A stretch of DNA of 64,000 nucleotides from Haematobia irritans (Eukaryota; Arthropoda; Insecta; Diptera; Muscidae), in contig NC_134400.1 in NCBI RefSeq assembly GCF_050003625.1, forward strand, positions 48,721,096 to 48,785,095, read 5' to 3'. Below, piece by piece: positions 9,998-21,744 of this stretch. A model generated the notes under the pieces. That model did no database searches and was not told where the DNA came from. It was given only the letters and a program-made list of their open reading frames with translations. Numbering within the stretch: the first letter of the stretch is position 1; each line of letters opens with the position of its first letter. A program made the translations under genes and the position numbers.

Positions 9998-11337
9998 GGT
10001 GACTCACTTGACTGTGGGGTCACCTTTTTATGGCTATTATTTAATGGAGATGGTGATGTGGACCTTGACCGTTTGCGTCGTGCTTTGCATTCTCGAGCTA
10101 GATGTCCAGGCTTATCACAGTTATAGCACTTCATTCTGGATTTTGTTGTTTCCTGCTTCATTTCTTGCATTGCCTGCTTAACGGCTTCTTTCACTGAATC
10201 AATCACGGAATTTGATTCGTCATTCTCAGTCTCCACCTTACGTACTTTGTGAACTTGAGGACGTGCTAGTACTCTCGCTGTCTCTTGTGCAAGGGCAAAT
10301 GTTACAGTTTCCACAAATGTAGCTTTTTGTGACGCATATGTTGCACATTTTATGTCTGGGTCTCGAATGCCATTCACAAAGGTCTCAATTTTGATGCGGT
10401 CCACAAGTGGGTGACTCTCTCCTAGGTATGCCAAAAGCACCAACCGCTCAACCTCTGTTGCAAAGTCTTGTAGAGTCTCATTTGACTTCTGGACTCTTCC
10501 TCTTAATTCCATTCTGAAGATGTCTTGCTTATGTTCTCCGCCGTACTTACGTTGAAGTGCCGCTATTACTTCATTATAATTATTTCTAGAGGCAGCGGGA
10601 ATGCTTTGTATCACATCAGCGGCGTTGCCCTTTAATGCCAATAGAAGTTCAATTGCTTTGTCATTGTCGTTCCATAAATTTCTAGAAGCAACCATTTCAA
10701 ATTGGAATTTGAATACATCAAATGAAGTTGAGCCATCGAAAACAGGAGGTTTGGTTTTTGAGCCCTCGATGACGCGCACTGGTCCACCTTTAATTTCCAG
10801 CTCTGACATTTTTCTTTCAATGTGTAGAAACTTCTCATCATGAACCATAATTTTCTCATCCACAGAAATAATCTTCTTATCCAGCTCCCCAATTTGGCTT
10901 TCGATATGGTCCACACGTTTTCCCATGCCTTCAGCAATTTGTTGAAGATTCTCATTTAGAATTCTAGAATTTTCGTCCATCTTTTTTGAATTTTCGTCGA
11001 ATTTTTCTTCCAATTTTCTAGAATTAGCTTCCATCATTTTTCTAGAATTCTCTTGCATTTTTAGAGAATTTTCTTCCATCATTTTGCTCAAAATATTGAC
11101 CATCGATGTGTAATCAACAACATTAGAAGCTACAGTTGGAGTTTCCAAGGCGCTGGCTACTACTGATTCGTCAAGATCTTCCTTATAATCGAACTCATGT
11201 GTTTCGATATCAATACTGCGCCGCTCGAACTCTTCCAGTAGTCGCTTTTGTAATTGAGCCTTGTTTCCTGTTGTCGGCAGCTCCAGTTTGCTCAATTCCT
11301 TTTTTAAGTCTTCCACACGAAGCTCATTAAACTTCAT
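9988..11337 (-). CDS. gag: Gypsy Gag with SAP domain and zinc knuckle
   Basis: A 449-residue structural protein that would package element RNA into particles. The ATG at 11337 begins MKFNELRVEDLKKEL. Residues 5-35 fit a SAP domain (LRVEDLKKELSKLEL, then GNKAQLQKRLLEE), a fold often used for binding DNA or chromatin. Residues about 85-180 are charged and heptad-like, with repeated ENSRKM-type blocks, suggesting a coiled coil. Residues about 195-350 resemble the retrotransposon gag core (PPVFDGSTSFDVFKFQFE, LLLALKGNAADVI, ETLQDFATEVERLV). A CX2CX4HX4C knuckle (Cys404, Cys407, His412, Cys417) and an Arg/Ser-rich tail follow. The frame is intact, so Gag could still be made if the LTR is active. 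The stop codon is part of the frameshift site. Confidence 0.88.
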   Translation of the reverse strand: MKFNELRVEDLKKELSKLELPTTGNKAQLQKRLLEEFERRSIDIETHEFDYKEDLDESVVASALETPTVASNVVDYTSMVNILSKMMEENSLKMQENSRKMMEANSRKLEEKFDENSKKMDENSRILNENLQQIAEGMGKRVDHIESQIGELDKKIISVDEKIMVHDEKFLHIERKMSELEIKGGPVRVIEGSKTKPPVFDGSTSFDVFKFQFEMVASRNLWNDNDKAIELLLALKGNAADVIQSIPAASRNNYNEVIAALQRKYGGEHKQDIFRMELRGRVQKSNETLQDFATEVERLVLLAYLGESHPLVDRIKIETFVNGIRDPDIKCATYASQKATFVETVTFALAQETARVLARPQVHKVRKVETENDESNSVIDSVKEAVKQAMQEMKQETTKSRMKCYNCDKPGHLARECKARRKRSRSTSPSPLNNSHKKVTPQSSESPLN

Positions 11338-11375
11338 TGTAGATTTTTTTCCGTTATTTCACTTCCGACACCAAT

Positions 11376-11978
11376 TGTTACGTTTTTATATTTAGGCGTT
11401 TTTAATTACCCGACAATTAAAACACAGTTCTTTTAAATAACGACAATCTACAATTTATTTACTATGACTTCACACTTTACAATTCGTTCACACTGAAGTT
11501 ATTCGTTTGACGCTTTTATTAAGACTGACTCGTTAGCAGCATGCGAGCGCTTTTATATATGACGGTGTAGCAATACGAGAACATTCTGGTAGCACTACAA
11601 TATTCTGGCAACGCCAGAACATTCTTAGACAATGCTAGAAGGATCTACGACCATTAAGTTATTCGTCTGGTGGCTGCCAAACACATACACACTCACATAA
11701 ATATATGCTCGCATTACTACAACAACAATGACAATAGACAATGAGATGAAATGAGAATGCAGAATAACAAAGCAAAGGGGTTGCTATTCTATAAGAGAGT
11801 AAGAACTAACATTTCGGTAAGCAAACAAAAGAACATAAAAGAAATTCAGGAAAATACTAGAAAATGAATAGATGATTCCAACAAGTGATAGCGAAATTTC
11901 ATCGTTACAATTTGAAGTTCCAAATTAACGGAAACTAATTTAAATAAACTTATATCTATAATTATCAGATTCGTAACA
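11376..11978 (-). repeat. Gypsy 5' LTR, complete
   Basis: 603 bp with TGTTAC...GTAACA termini, flanked outside by ATAT. On the minus strand a TATA box (11550-11559) is followed by an AATAAA signal (11515-11520). Immediately internal lies ATTGGTGTCGGAAGTG, the presumed primer-binding site; I could not name the tRNA. Confidence 0.88.
11550..11559 (-). promoter_or_regulatory. LTR TATA box
   Basis: ATATATAAAA on the minus strand lies in the middle of the complete LTR, upstream of the AATAAA signal and of gag. It is the likely start region for element RNA. Confidence 0.55.
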
Positions 11979-12702
11979 ATATATCACAACCCACTCTTGA
12001 CTACATATCTTGGCGACATCTAACCAATATCCTTGTAAAATCGCCAATGCTAAATAGCAAAAATTGTAAATGTTACACTCAAAAAAAAGTGAACTCTCTA
12101 TTTCACTAAAGCCAATTTAACTTTATTTTAGTTCATGGAATTATTATGTTTGGAGAAAGTTCCCTTTACTCTAATAATTTTTTGTGTACGTTAGTTAAAT
12201 TAACTAAAACCGAGGAAAGAAATATACTCAAATGAAGCATAAAGGTTAACTAAATTCGTGTCTTCTACAAAATAGTTCAGAATTTCTTTAAATTTGGAAA
12301 TTTTACCAAAAATGCGTCCATCATGAACTTCGTATGTCACTAAAGAAATTCTTGCAATTTTGAACTCCAAGATTTTCCTTCAAACTAAAAAATTTTCTTT
12401 AACAAGCGAAAAAACTTAGTTATGTCGAATAAATTTTCTTGAATTTGTCGAAAAATATTTACTTATTTTTATGACATCGGCGTGATGCCAACGTTTGTAA
12501 TACTATTTAGTTAAAATTTTCTACAAATATTCAAAATTTTCTAAAATTAACCGAAAGTTTTCTTCCTGGTGGGTTCACTGTTTTTTCAGTGTACTCGAAA
12601 TGTCCTATATCTCGAATACATAAGTATCGCGTGATAAATCATAAATGCTCTTTTGTACAATTGCATTAAACTTTCTGCCGCTTCATATTTCCCATATTTA
12701 TA
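11979..12702 (+). mobile_element. DINE-D copy, right part, split by MITE
   Basis: Continuation of the DINE-D copy interrupted by the Gypsy element. It reads through CACATATCTTGG and CCAATATCCTTGTAAAATCG to 12075, is split by MITE-1 (12076-12591), and resumes with CTCGAAATGTCCTATATC. The uninterrupted form is visible at about 52870-52960. It runs up to the hairpin start of the next DINE copy at about 12700. Confidence 0.7.
12076..12591 (+). mobile_element. MITE-1, TIR element with TA target
   Basis: 516 bp with imperfect terminal repeats: CACTCAAAAAAAAGTGAAC at the left and, complemented, CACTGAAAAAACAGTGAAC at the right. It is flanked by TA on both sides. The empty site GTTACTC is preserved in related DINE-D copies (for example near 52920), which confirms the boundaries. 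There is no coding capacity. A second copy lies inverted at 14374-14890 and an interrupted one at 15021-17137. Confidence 0.85.
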
Positions 12703-13219
12703 CCCTGCGCCACACGGTAGGGTATAATAAGTTTGTGCATTTGTATGTAAAACCAAGAAGGAAAAGTCTGAGACCCATCGTTTAGTATACCGATCATCTT
12801 AGAATTAAATTCTGATTCGATTTTTGTGCGCAAAGTACAGGTCGCAGTTTAAGTCCGATCGTCCTCAAATTTGGCACAGGGTCGTTTTGGGGAACAAAGA
12901 CGATCGCTATTGATTTTGGAAAAAATCGGTTCAGGTTTAGATATAGTTGTCATGTATAGTTATCCCCGATCTGGTTTTTTACTAACAATGTGTTTCATCC
13001 CAGGGCGTTATTCGATTTAAATTTTAATTCTAGAGATTTTGTAGAAATACAAAAAAAAATGTCTCCATTAAAAGTATTTGTATCTGGAAACGCAAACCTT
13101 TATACAGCTCCCAACAAATTTGAAGTAGTTGAGATGGTAACACAAATGTTTGTGTACATAGCGGTGAAGGGTATAATATAGTCGGCTCCGCCCGACTTTA
13201 GACTTTACTTACTTGTTTT
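12703..13219 (+). mobile_element. Short DINE-D/E copy with both ends
   Basis: Starts with a degenerate E-type hairpin (ATACCCTGCGCCACACGG, then GGGTATAATAAG) and carries D-type internal sequence (GTTTAGTATACCGATC, TTCAGGTTTAGATATAG). It ends with the D/E terminal hairpin (AGTCGG, CTCCGC, CCGACT) and TTACTTGTT at 13212-13219. Most central repeats and the (GTCY)n tract are lost. Confidence 0.7.
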
Positions 13220-13221
13220 TA

Positions 13222-13589
13222 TGTCAAATATATTATGAGAATAATTTCAAAAACGTCCCATTAGTCCATGGATATGATTCCAATAATGTACCTACTGGAT
13301 GGATTTTGCAATGTGGTAAGTTTTTCTATAAACGGTATTTTATCCGCTTTTAATAAAACCAAAATTTCAATTTATTAACAATAATTATTTTCACTTGCAG
13401 GTAGTCTTGTAATAGTAATTTTTTTTTTAATATTCTTACTGTTTAATGCTAACTAAGCTGATATCCTTATTGGCTCTAGGAAATACTATTGAAAACCGTA
13501 AGTTGAAAATCGATATGAATGATAGAATTTCATACTATTTTTCTTATATTTCAGATGCTTATAAGACAAATCCGCCCAATAAAAGTTAG
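13222..13589 (+). other. Possible 3'-terminal exons of a host gene
   Basis: A frame from about 13222 ends at 13315 just before GTAAGT (residues include VPLVHGYDSNNVPTGWILQC). A 164-bp intron could end at TAG (13477-13479), giving an 18-nt exon (13480-13497) before GTAAGT. A 57-bp intron ends in TTTCAG (13554), and the last exon runs 13555-13589 to TAG. The phases agree (1, 1), and AATAAA near 13776 could serve as a polyadenylation signal. An alternative acceptor TTGCAG near 13401 would give a hydrophobic ending. The 5' part is cut off by DINE-D. No family was recognised, and this could be chance. Confidence 0.3.
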
Positions 13590-14373
13590 CCAAAATCGAT
13601 GAAATTGGACAACAATTCAATGAATATAGCAACTTATCAACATATTATCATCTTTCATATGGATAGAAAACATGGAAGTTTAAATTAATTAGTTTAGTCC
13701 TAATAACATAGAATATTACTCTTTTGAAGAAGTAATTACTAACTACCGACAAGTAACTGCATCCAACGTACGAATAAAAATATTTCCTTTATTGTATATC
13801 ATAAGCCATAGTTTTTGGTAATATTATAATAATTTTTTGAAATAAAATACTGGTAGTTATAGAAAATTGACTTGTTTTGTACGAAAAATTTCTTATTTGT
13901 ATACAGGCTTGTTGTACCTTTGATTCCTCAATTTCTCTACTTTTTTGAAAATTATACTGACAAACAGTTTATTTCAAACCAATTTCTTAATACAGCTTTC
14001 CCAAAAAATTGTTCATTTTTCCGGACAGCAGGAATATTTTGAATGAGTGTAAGTGCATTCTTCCCACAGCGTAGTAATAATGAACTAAAATACGATGCAA
14101 TACATCAACTAATATATAAGAAAATCGTGAAGTTATCTAGACGAAAAAAATCATTGGCGCCAAATCATGGTCATTCTTACTATGGGTTAGTTCATTTTTC
14201 CTAAAAAATAGTAAACTTTTTTTTCGGTGTGGAGAAAATTGTAAAGATAAAAACTTAAACTTTTGTATTCGTCAACGAAAATATATTTCTTATATGTTGA
14301 ATACGAAATGGAAAATGCAAAAGAATCTGAATTTCCGTTGGATCCTAGCTACGGAAAGTTGGAGTCTAATCTC
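13590..14373. other. No gene seen; AT-rich
   Basis: AT-rich sequence with short low-complexity runs. CTTTTTTTTCGGTGTGG near 14216-14236 resembles a MITE terminal repeat without a clear partner. I see nothing else that I can support. Confidence 0.4.
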
Positions 14374-14890
14374 CACTGAAAAAACAGTGAACCCATCAGG
14401 AAGAAAAATTTCTGTTAATTTTAGAAAATTTTGAATATTTTTAGAAAATTTTAACTAAACAGTATAACAAACTCTAGCATCACGCCGATGTCATAAAAAT
14501 AAGTAAATATTTTTCGACAAATTCAAGAAAATTTATTAGACTTAATTAATTTTTTTTCACTTGTTAAAGAAAATTTTGTAGTTTGAAGGAAAAATTTGGA
14601 GTTCAAAATTGCAAGAATGTCTTTAGTGACATACGAAGTTCATGATGAACGCATTTGTAGTAAAATTTACAAATTTAAAGAAATATTGAACTATTTTGTG
14701 GAAGACACGAATTTAGTTAATCTTTATCCTTCATTTGTGTACATTTTTTCCTCGGTTTTAGTTAATTTAACTAACGTACACAACAAATTATTAGAGTAAA
14801 AGAAACTTTCTCCAAACATAATAATTCCATGAACTAAAATAAAGTTAAATTGGCTTTAGTGAAATTAAGAGTTCACTTTTTATTTGAGTG
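14374..14890 (-). mobile_element. MITE-1 second copy, inverted
   Basis: 517 bp, the reverse complement of the MITE at 12076-12591 with moderate divergence. Terminal repeats are CACTGAAAAAACAGTGAAC at the left and GTTCACTTTTTATTTGAGTG at the right. The flanking dinucleotide is TC on both sides rather than TA. An apparent open frame at 14596-14799 is internal MITE sequence and not a gene. Confidence 0.85.
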
Positions 14891-15020
14891 TCCTGATATA
14901 TAATACCAAATACCAAAAGTCTATTGAATGACACGAAAATCGGTCAAACATCACCAACTGTCATTTATGAAGATAACCAAAGTTGCTTGAGACTTTTTAA
15001 AGAAGAAAAACTCAGCTATA

Positions 15021-17137
15021 CACCCAAAAAAAAGTGAACCCACCGTGGAAGAAAATGTAGGTTTATTTTAGAAAATTTTAACTAAAATAGTTTTCTAATG
15101 CAACATGTTACAAATAAGTTCATAATTTTTTGCCAAATTGAAGAAAATTTATTAAAAATAATTAATTTTTATACCCTCCATCATAGGATGGGGGTATATT
15201 AACTTTGTCATTCCGTTTGTAACACATCGAAATATTGCTCTAAGACCCCATAAAGTATATATATTCTGGGTCGTGGTGAAATTCTGAGTCGATCTAAGCA
15301 TGTCCGTCCGTCCGTCTGTTGAAATCACGCTAACTTCCGAAAGAAACAAGTTAACGACGTGAAACTTGGCACAAGTAGTTGTTATCGATGTAGGTCAGAT
15401 GGTATTGAAAATGGGCCATATCGGTCCACTTTTACGTATAGCCCCCATATTAAGGGACCCTCAGATTTGGTTTGTGGAGCCTCTAAGAGAAGCATATTTC
15501 ATCCGATCCAGCTGAAATTTGGTATATGGTGTTGGTAATTGGTCCACATCGGTCCATAATTATATATAGCCCCCATATAAACCGATCCCCAGATTTGGCT
15601 TGCGGAGCCTAACAGAGAAGAAAATTGCATCCGATCCGGCTGAAATTTGGTACATGATGTTGGTATATGGTCTCTAACAATCATGCAAAAATTGGTCCAC
15701 ATCGGTCCATAATTATATATAGCCCCCATATAAACCGATCCCCAGATGTGGCTTGCGGAGCCTCTAAGAGAAGTAAATTTCATCCGATCCGGCTGAAATT
15801 TGGTACATGATGTTGGTATATAGTCTCTAACAACCATGCAAAAATTGGTCCACATCGGTCCATAATTATATATAGACCCCATATAAACCGATCTCCAGAT
15901 TTGGCTTGAGAAGCCTCAAAGAGGAGCAAATTGCATCCGATCCGGCTGAAATTTGGTACATGGTATTGGTATATGGTCTCTAACAACCGTGCACATTGGT
16001 CCACATCGGTCCATAATTATATATGGCGCCCATATAAACCGATCCCCCAGATTTGGGTTGCAGAGCCTCAAAGAGAAGCAAATATCATCCAATCCGGTTG
16101 TAATTTGGAACATGGTGTTAGTATATGATCTTTAACAACCGTGCCAGAATTGGTCCCCATATAAAACATTCTCCAGATTTGACCTCCGGAGCCTCTTGGA
16201 GGAGCAAAATTCATCCGATCCGGTTCAAATTAGGCATGGTCGCTAACAACCATACCAAAATTGGTCCAATCACACAAAAATTGGTCCATATCGGTTCATA
16301 ATCATGGTTGCCACTAGAGCCAAAAATAATCTACCAAAATTTTATTTCTATAGAAAATTTTGTCAAAATTTTATTTCTAGAGAAAATTTTGTTAAAATTT
16401 TATTCGGTTCATAATAAAATTTTCATCATTGTCAAAATTTTACTTCTATAGAAAATGTTGTCAAAATTTTATTTCTATAGAAAATTTTGTTCAAATTGTA
16501 TTCGGTTCATAATCATGGTTGCCACTCGAGCAAAAAATAATCTACCAAGATTTTATTTCTATAGAAAATTTTGCCAAAAGTTTATTTCTATAGAAAATTT
16601 TGTTAGAATTTTATTTCTGTAGAAATTTTTGTCAAAATTTTCTTTCTATAGAAAATTTTGTCAATTTTTTTTTCTATAGAAAATTTTCTGAAAATTTTAT
16701 TTCTATAGAAAATTTTGTTAAAATATTATTTCTGTAGAAAATTTTTTCAAAATGTTATGTCTACTTTGTCAAACTGAATTATATACGTATTGGATCGATC
16801 TGTTTTGATTTACTATATACTACATATGGACTTACATACAATTTAGAAGATGGTGTTAGGAGATTTTAAGATACCACTTATGTAATTCGATTGTGGATGG
16901 CAGTGTTTAGATGAAGTTTCTACGCAATCCATGATGGAGGGTACATAAGCTTCGGCCTGGCCGAACTTACGGCCGTATATACTTGTTTTCTCTTGTTTAA
17001 GAAAATTGCATATGTTAAAAGAAAAAATTGGATTTAAAAATTGTTAAAATGTCTTTAGCGCTATACGAAGTTCATGACAGATACAATTTTAGTAAAATTT
17101 ACTCATTTGAGAGACTTATCAACTCAATTTAAGGAAA
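15021..17137 (+). mobile_element. MITE-1 third copy, split by DINE-B
   Basis: The left end CACCCAAAAAAAAGTGAAC follows a TA. Internal sequence matches the other two copies up to AATTAATTTTT (15160-15170). DINE-B copy 2 is inserted in that T-run, and the MITE resumes at about 16988. The right end is cut by DINE-A copy 2 at about 17137. Confidence 0.7.
15166..16987 (+). mobile_element. DINE-B copy 2, complete ends
   Basis: The end hairpin starts in TTTTTATACCC (15166). A short (GTCC/GTCT) tract is at about 15302-15320. About five 153-bp units with GCCCCCATATAAACCGATC anchors follow, then a block of 29-bp AT-rich repeats (about 16330-16760). The tail contains GTGGATGGCAGTG, the TTCGGCCTGGCCGAA hairpin and ACTTGTT at 16987. 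It is inserted in a T-run of MITE-1 copy 3. Confidence 0.85.
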
Positions 17138-17161
17138 TATCGATTTCCGACTATATAAAGT

Positions 17162-17824
<663 letters not shown>

Positions 17825-18721
17825 TTACTTCTTGTGTTTTTGGAATCCGAAGTTTTTATCCAATTTGTCTGAAATTGGAAATCTGGAGGTAATTTTGGAC
17901 CATAAAGAGGTGTGCCGAAAATGGTGAGTATCGGTCCATGTTTTAGTATATCCCCCATATAGACCAATCTCCCGATTTTACTTCTTGGACATAGAGAAAC
18001 TGTAGTTTTTATCCAATTTGCCTGAAATTGGAAATCTAGAAGTATTTTATGACATAAAATAGGTGTGCCGAAAAGGGCGTGTATTGGTTCATGTTTTGGT
18101 ATATCCCCAATAATGACCGATTTCCGTATTTTATTTCTTGGGATTATAAAAACCGTAGCTTTTATGCAATTTGTATGAAATTCGAAATCTAGAATTATTT
18201 TTGGATCATAAAGAGATACGCCGAAAATGGTGAGTATCGGTCCATGTTTTACTATAGCCCCCATAAGAACGATTTCCCGATTTAGCCCCTTGGGTTTCTA
18301 GAAACCGTAGTTTTTATCCGATTTGCCTGAAATTTCACTTCTTGAGGGTATAGAATGCGCACCGACCATGAAAATTGCTTGAAACTCAATGTAAAATTTC
18401 CAGATTTTGCTTCTCTGGTGAAAATCTACAGATTTAAGATTTCAAAACAAGACGTTATTTTATAATTTTCTTGCACACTTACAAGAGATGTTAATGATTC
18501 CTCTAAAACAAAAATGGTTCTTACAAATCCAGAATCTGATATAGTCTTCATAGGTAAAATCTTTAAATTTGTCTCCGGGAAGGAAGTGTATTGGTTGAAC
18601 TGCTCTACTTGATTTGTCCTGAAACCCCCCTGAAATTTCAAAGGAAACCCTAATATTTGATTCATGGTGGTGGGTATTTAAGATTCGGCCTGGCCGAACT
18701 TACGGCCGTATATACTTGTTT

Positions 18722-18906
18722 TGTCTAGTATATACCACGTATGGACTAACTCACAATTTAGAAAACGATGTTAAGAAGTTTTAAGATACCACAACCCAAG
18801 TAATTCGATCGTGGATGACAGTGTTTCGTAGAAGCTTCTACGCATTCCATGGTGGAGGGTACATAAGATTCGGCCTGGCCGAACTTACGGCCGTATATAC
18901 TTGTTA
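18722..18906 (+). mobile_element. DINE-B 3' end fragment
   Basis: Only the last 185 bp of a DINE-B: ATATATACCACGTATGGAC-like sequence, GTGGATGACAGTGTTTCG, the TTCGGCCTGGCCGAA hairpin and ACTTGTT at about 18905. It abuts the end of DINE-A copy 2. Confidence 0.8.
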
Positions 18907-19400
18907 ATACTTCAATTCCACACATAGAAGATTTCCATTAAGAGTTACCTTTTGCTAAATTTGATCGGTTAAGAAATAAGGCTATTATGACAAAATTTTG
19001 GAAAATCGGTGTATGCGTATATATGGGGGTATATCTAAATCTGAACCGATGTCGACGAAATTGTGCATTTCAATTGTGCCAAATTTGACGACAATCGGTT
19101 AGAAAATAAGCGCAATGTGACCCCATTAGTCAAAATCTGGCGAGACATATATATGGGAGTTATATCTGTTCTTGTGTCAAAAAAAACACTGTGTGCCAAA
19201 TTACATCGAAATCGTTAATAAATTCGACCGGAATCCTGCGAACACCAAATACATGGACGAAACACAAGATCGGTTCAGGAAGTGATTCTGAGTCGATTGG
19301 TATATATTTTATGGGGTCTAAAATCAATATTTCTGGTAGGCACATTTTTTGTCAGATCAAAGCTATTATACCCTGACCACTATGTGGTTTATGGTATAAA
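18907..19400 (-). mobile_element. DINE-F, diverged related element
   Basis: The minus-strand 5' hairpin is at 19369-19399 (TATACCCTGACCACTATG, then TGGTTTATGGTATA), next to GAGTCGATTGG and TATGGGGTC. Two repeat units anchored by ATATATGGGGG and ATATATGGGAG are about 130 bp apart rather than 153. No terminal ACTTGTT is seen at the other end. Confidence 0.55.
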
Positions 19401-20194
19401 AATGTTAAGTTCAAATCGTACTGCTTTAGCATATTAACATGAACATTATATGCTTACATTTAAATTAATGTTCTAAAAAAATTGATTTCCAAGCACCGAA
19501 ACCTATGAAAAACATACTTTTCTATCCGTGTAGTTTTTCCAACCAAATAAAATACTACGTACGCCCCTATGTGGTATAGAAACGTTTATCAGGCTAACAC
19601 CGTTCTTATTTATTTACAGTAATTTGTTTTATCTTATTTTATATTTATTGGTCATCTGCATTGATATATAAGCGTAAGTATATTTGCTGCATTAATAATA
19701 TATGAATGCCATTATTTTTAATGACATATTTTTATTGTTAATAGGCTATAAATTGTGTGAATAATTTTTCATAAAATAATATCAGTAAATTGAATTGAAT
19801 TGAAAATGATGAATTATGAATATATTAATTTTATGTCTGTGTACCAGATTATTATTTGTTTGGACAAATACCAATTATCTTCAATTTTGCGTAAAGCATT
19901 GTTAAAAACATTCATTCACAGAATATCAGTTTAATTAAGGATTTTTTGCGAAGGAATTAATTAGTTTTATTTATATTGCGTTAGTCACATAAAATTAACA
20001 TAGCTATAGAATTTAAATGAAATTGCCTCATTAATAAAGCAGTCATATCTCTGTGCTAAGTATTATGAGTAGTACATATCGATAATTTGGGAATTTTATA
20101 GCCAAACATCGAGATGATTCAAACATCATATAGATTGAGAGGGATGACGATTATTTGAATAAATGGTGTGCTTGTAAGTCAATGATCTTCGAGT
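19401..20194. other. No gene seen
   Basis: AT-rich. 19405-19535 shares ATGAACATTATATGCTT and other short blocks with about 40715-40810, so both are probably pieces of one old repeat family. The rest shows nothing recognisable. Confidence 0.4.
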
Positions 20195-20385
20195 ATACTG
20201 AAAAAAATATTTACCTGATATTAAAGATTACGCAACCTAAATTTGAGGATGTTCAATTTACAAAATATTAAGAACAAATTTCTTTAAAATAATGCAATTT
20301 TAATTAAAATAAAGTTTATAATCTTTGCTTCAATTTTTTTTTCATTAATTTTAGGACACACATTTTTGAAATTTGCGTCCCTCCG
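20195..20385 (+). repeat. Dispersed repeat, partner at 30718-30890
   Basis: Similar, with clear gaps and substitutions, to the reverse complement of 30718-30890. Shared blocks are GATTACGCAAC/GATTATGCAAC, AAGAACAAA, TTTTAATTAAAA and TTAGGACACA. It is probably an old MITE family with no coding capacity. Confidence 0.6.
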
Positions 20386-20800
20386 TTAAAGTCGAATGTC
20401 TTTGAAACAAGGCAAAATTTTGCACAAGGTAACCTTTTGTGATATTAATCAGATCTACAGAATATTATGCAAATTGGTTCAGATTTGCATATAGCTTCCA
20501 TATATATGCATCGCTCGATTTTCCCAAATTTGGCCATAGTACTCTTATTTATTAACCAATGTTACTCAAATTTCAAATTTTGATGTACTAGCCGATCGTA
20601 TTTATACATATGTGTAGCTTTTACATAAGAATATTGCTCGATTTTTACGAATTTGGATTTTCTACCCACACTAATTGAGCGATAATGGGCTCAATATTAG
20701 TGGCATACTAACCCCGTAGGTGCAATATCAATTTATTCCATATATGTAGGGACATTTTCACTCAACATAATTGTAATAATTTCTACATTTTGGTGGCTCT
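20386..20800 (+). mobile_element. Diverged DINE-like remnant
   Basis: Contains TTGGTTCAGATTTGCATATAG and CTTCCATATATATGCATC, recognisable relatives of the D/E repeat anchor, spaced by degenerate sequence. No end structures remain. Confidence 0.45.
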
Positions 20801-20924
20801 AGAAAAGGAAATTAGAAGCCGGCAAGGCTTGATCTTTAACAATGTGTGGTAACAACAGTTACCATTAGCGCAAAAAAAAAAACAAACAAAATTTCAAGAG
20901 TACCACAAATCTACCAAACAAATA

Positions 20925-21135
20925 TTTCTATAGAAATTTTTGCCAAAACTTTATTCCTGTAGGAAATTTTGTCAACATTTTATTTCTATAGAAAATTTTG
21001 TCAAAATTGTATTTCTATAGAAATTATTTTCAAAATATTATTTCTATAAAAAAATTTCTCAAAACTTTATTTCTATGGAATTTTTTCTCAAAGTTTTATT
21101 TATATAGAATTTATTATCAAAATGTTATTTCTACA
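20925..21135. repeat. 29-bp AT-rich tandem repeats, free-standing
   Basis: About seven imperfect units of TCAAAATTTTATTTCTATAG plus AAAATTTTG. The same motif forms a block inside full DINE-B copies, but here there is no DINE-B around it. Confidence 0.8.
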
Positions 21136-21744
21136 CTGTTAGAAAAATATATTTTTCATATGTTTATGTGTATATTATAAAATTATGCATTTATTTATGT
21201 TTATGCTCGACTCCACGTTCTTCTTTCATTAGAGTTTCGCCGTCAAGGCGAAAGGTAAAATTTTAAAAAATTATAAAATTGAATAATTTCTTCAACATTA
21301 TTTGTATTACAGAAAAAGGTGCCAAGAACTAAAAAATTTCGTGGAAGTGAAAATTATGTGAAGGAATGACCACAATCTACTTGGGGAGAAAATTCTTCCA
21401 TGCATATAATATTTTTGGGCTCAAAATGCTTCCAAACATATATTATGTTCACATAAAACAAACATATTAATGTTTCGGCTGTATCCAATAATATATGTGC
21501 TTCCTGCAAAATATGTTTGGAACATATGTTAGAGAAGCGATTTTTTTGAGGGTGTATAGAAAAATTTCTCAAAAAAATTTGTTTATAGAAACTTTTTCCA
21601 CAATTTTATTTCTATAGAGATTAAAAAAATACTATTTTTTGTAGAATTCAACCAACTGTGGCAACCGTGGTGGTAATACAATTTTTTTTCTACGTTACAT
21701 ACGTTGTATTTTTAAGTTTTAATATAATAAAGTACTTACAACCA
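21136..21744. other. No gene seen
   Basis: AT-rich. ACACTGTTAGAAAAATATAT at 21136 and TTTTTTTGAGGGTGTATA near 21541-21558 could be the two ends of a MITE of about 420 bp; their match is weak. Two further 29-bp-like units lie at about 21560-21630. No gene is supported. Confidence 0.35.

Larger units (their letters stand above)
8317..11978 (-). mobile_element. Gypsy-type LTR retrotransposon, internally deleted
   Basis: Two copies of the same LTR bound the element, with termini TGTTAC...GTAACA, and ATAT flanks both sides (8313-8316 and 11979-11982). That 4-bp target duplication is typical of the Gypsy superfamily. On the minus strand the order is 5' LTR, gag, protease and start of reverse transcriptase. 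The sequence then jumps directly into the 3' LTR at about 8650. Lost by deletion are the rest of pol (catalytic reverse transcriptase, RNase H, integrase) and about 270 bp of the 3' LTR. The shared 334 bp of the two LTRs differ at three positions by my reading, which suggests a recent insertion. It sits inside a DINE-D copy. Confidence 0.9.

Noticed and set aside
14596..14799. 67-residue frame with a plausible composition
   Set aside because: Lies wholly inside MITE-1; the other copies do not keep the frame.
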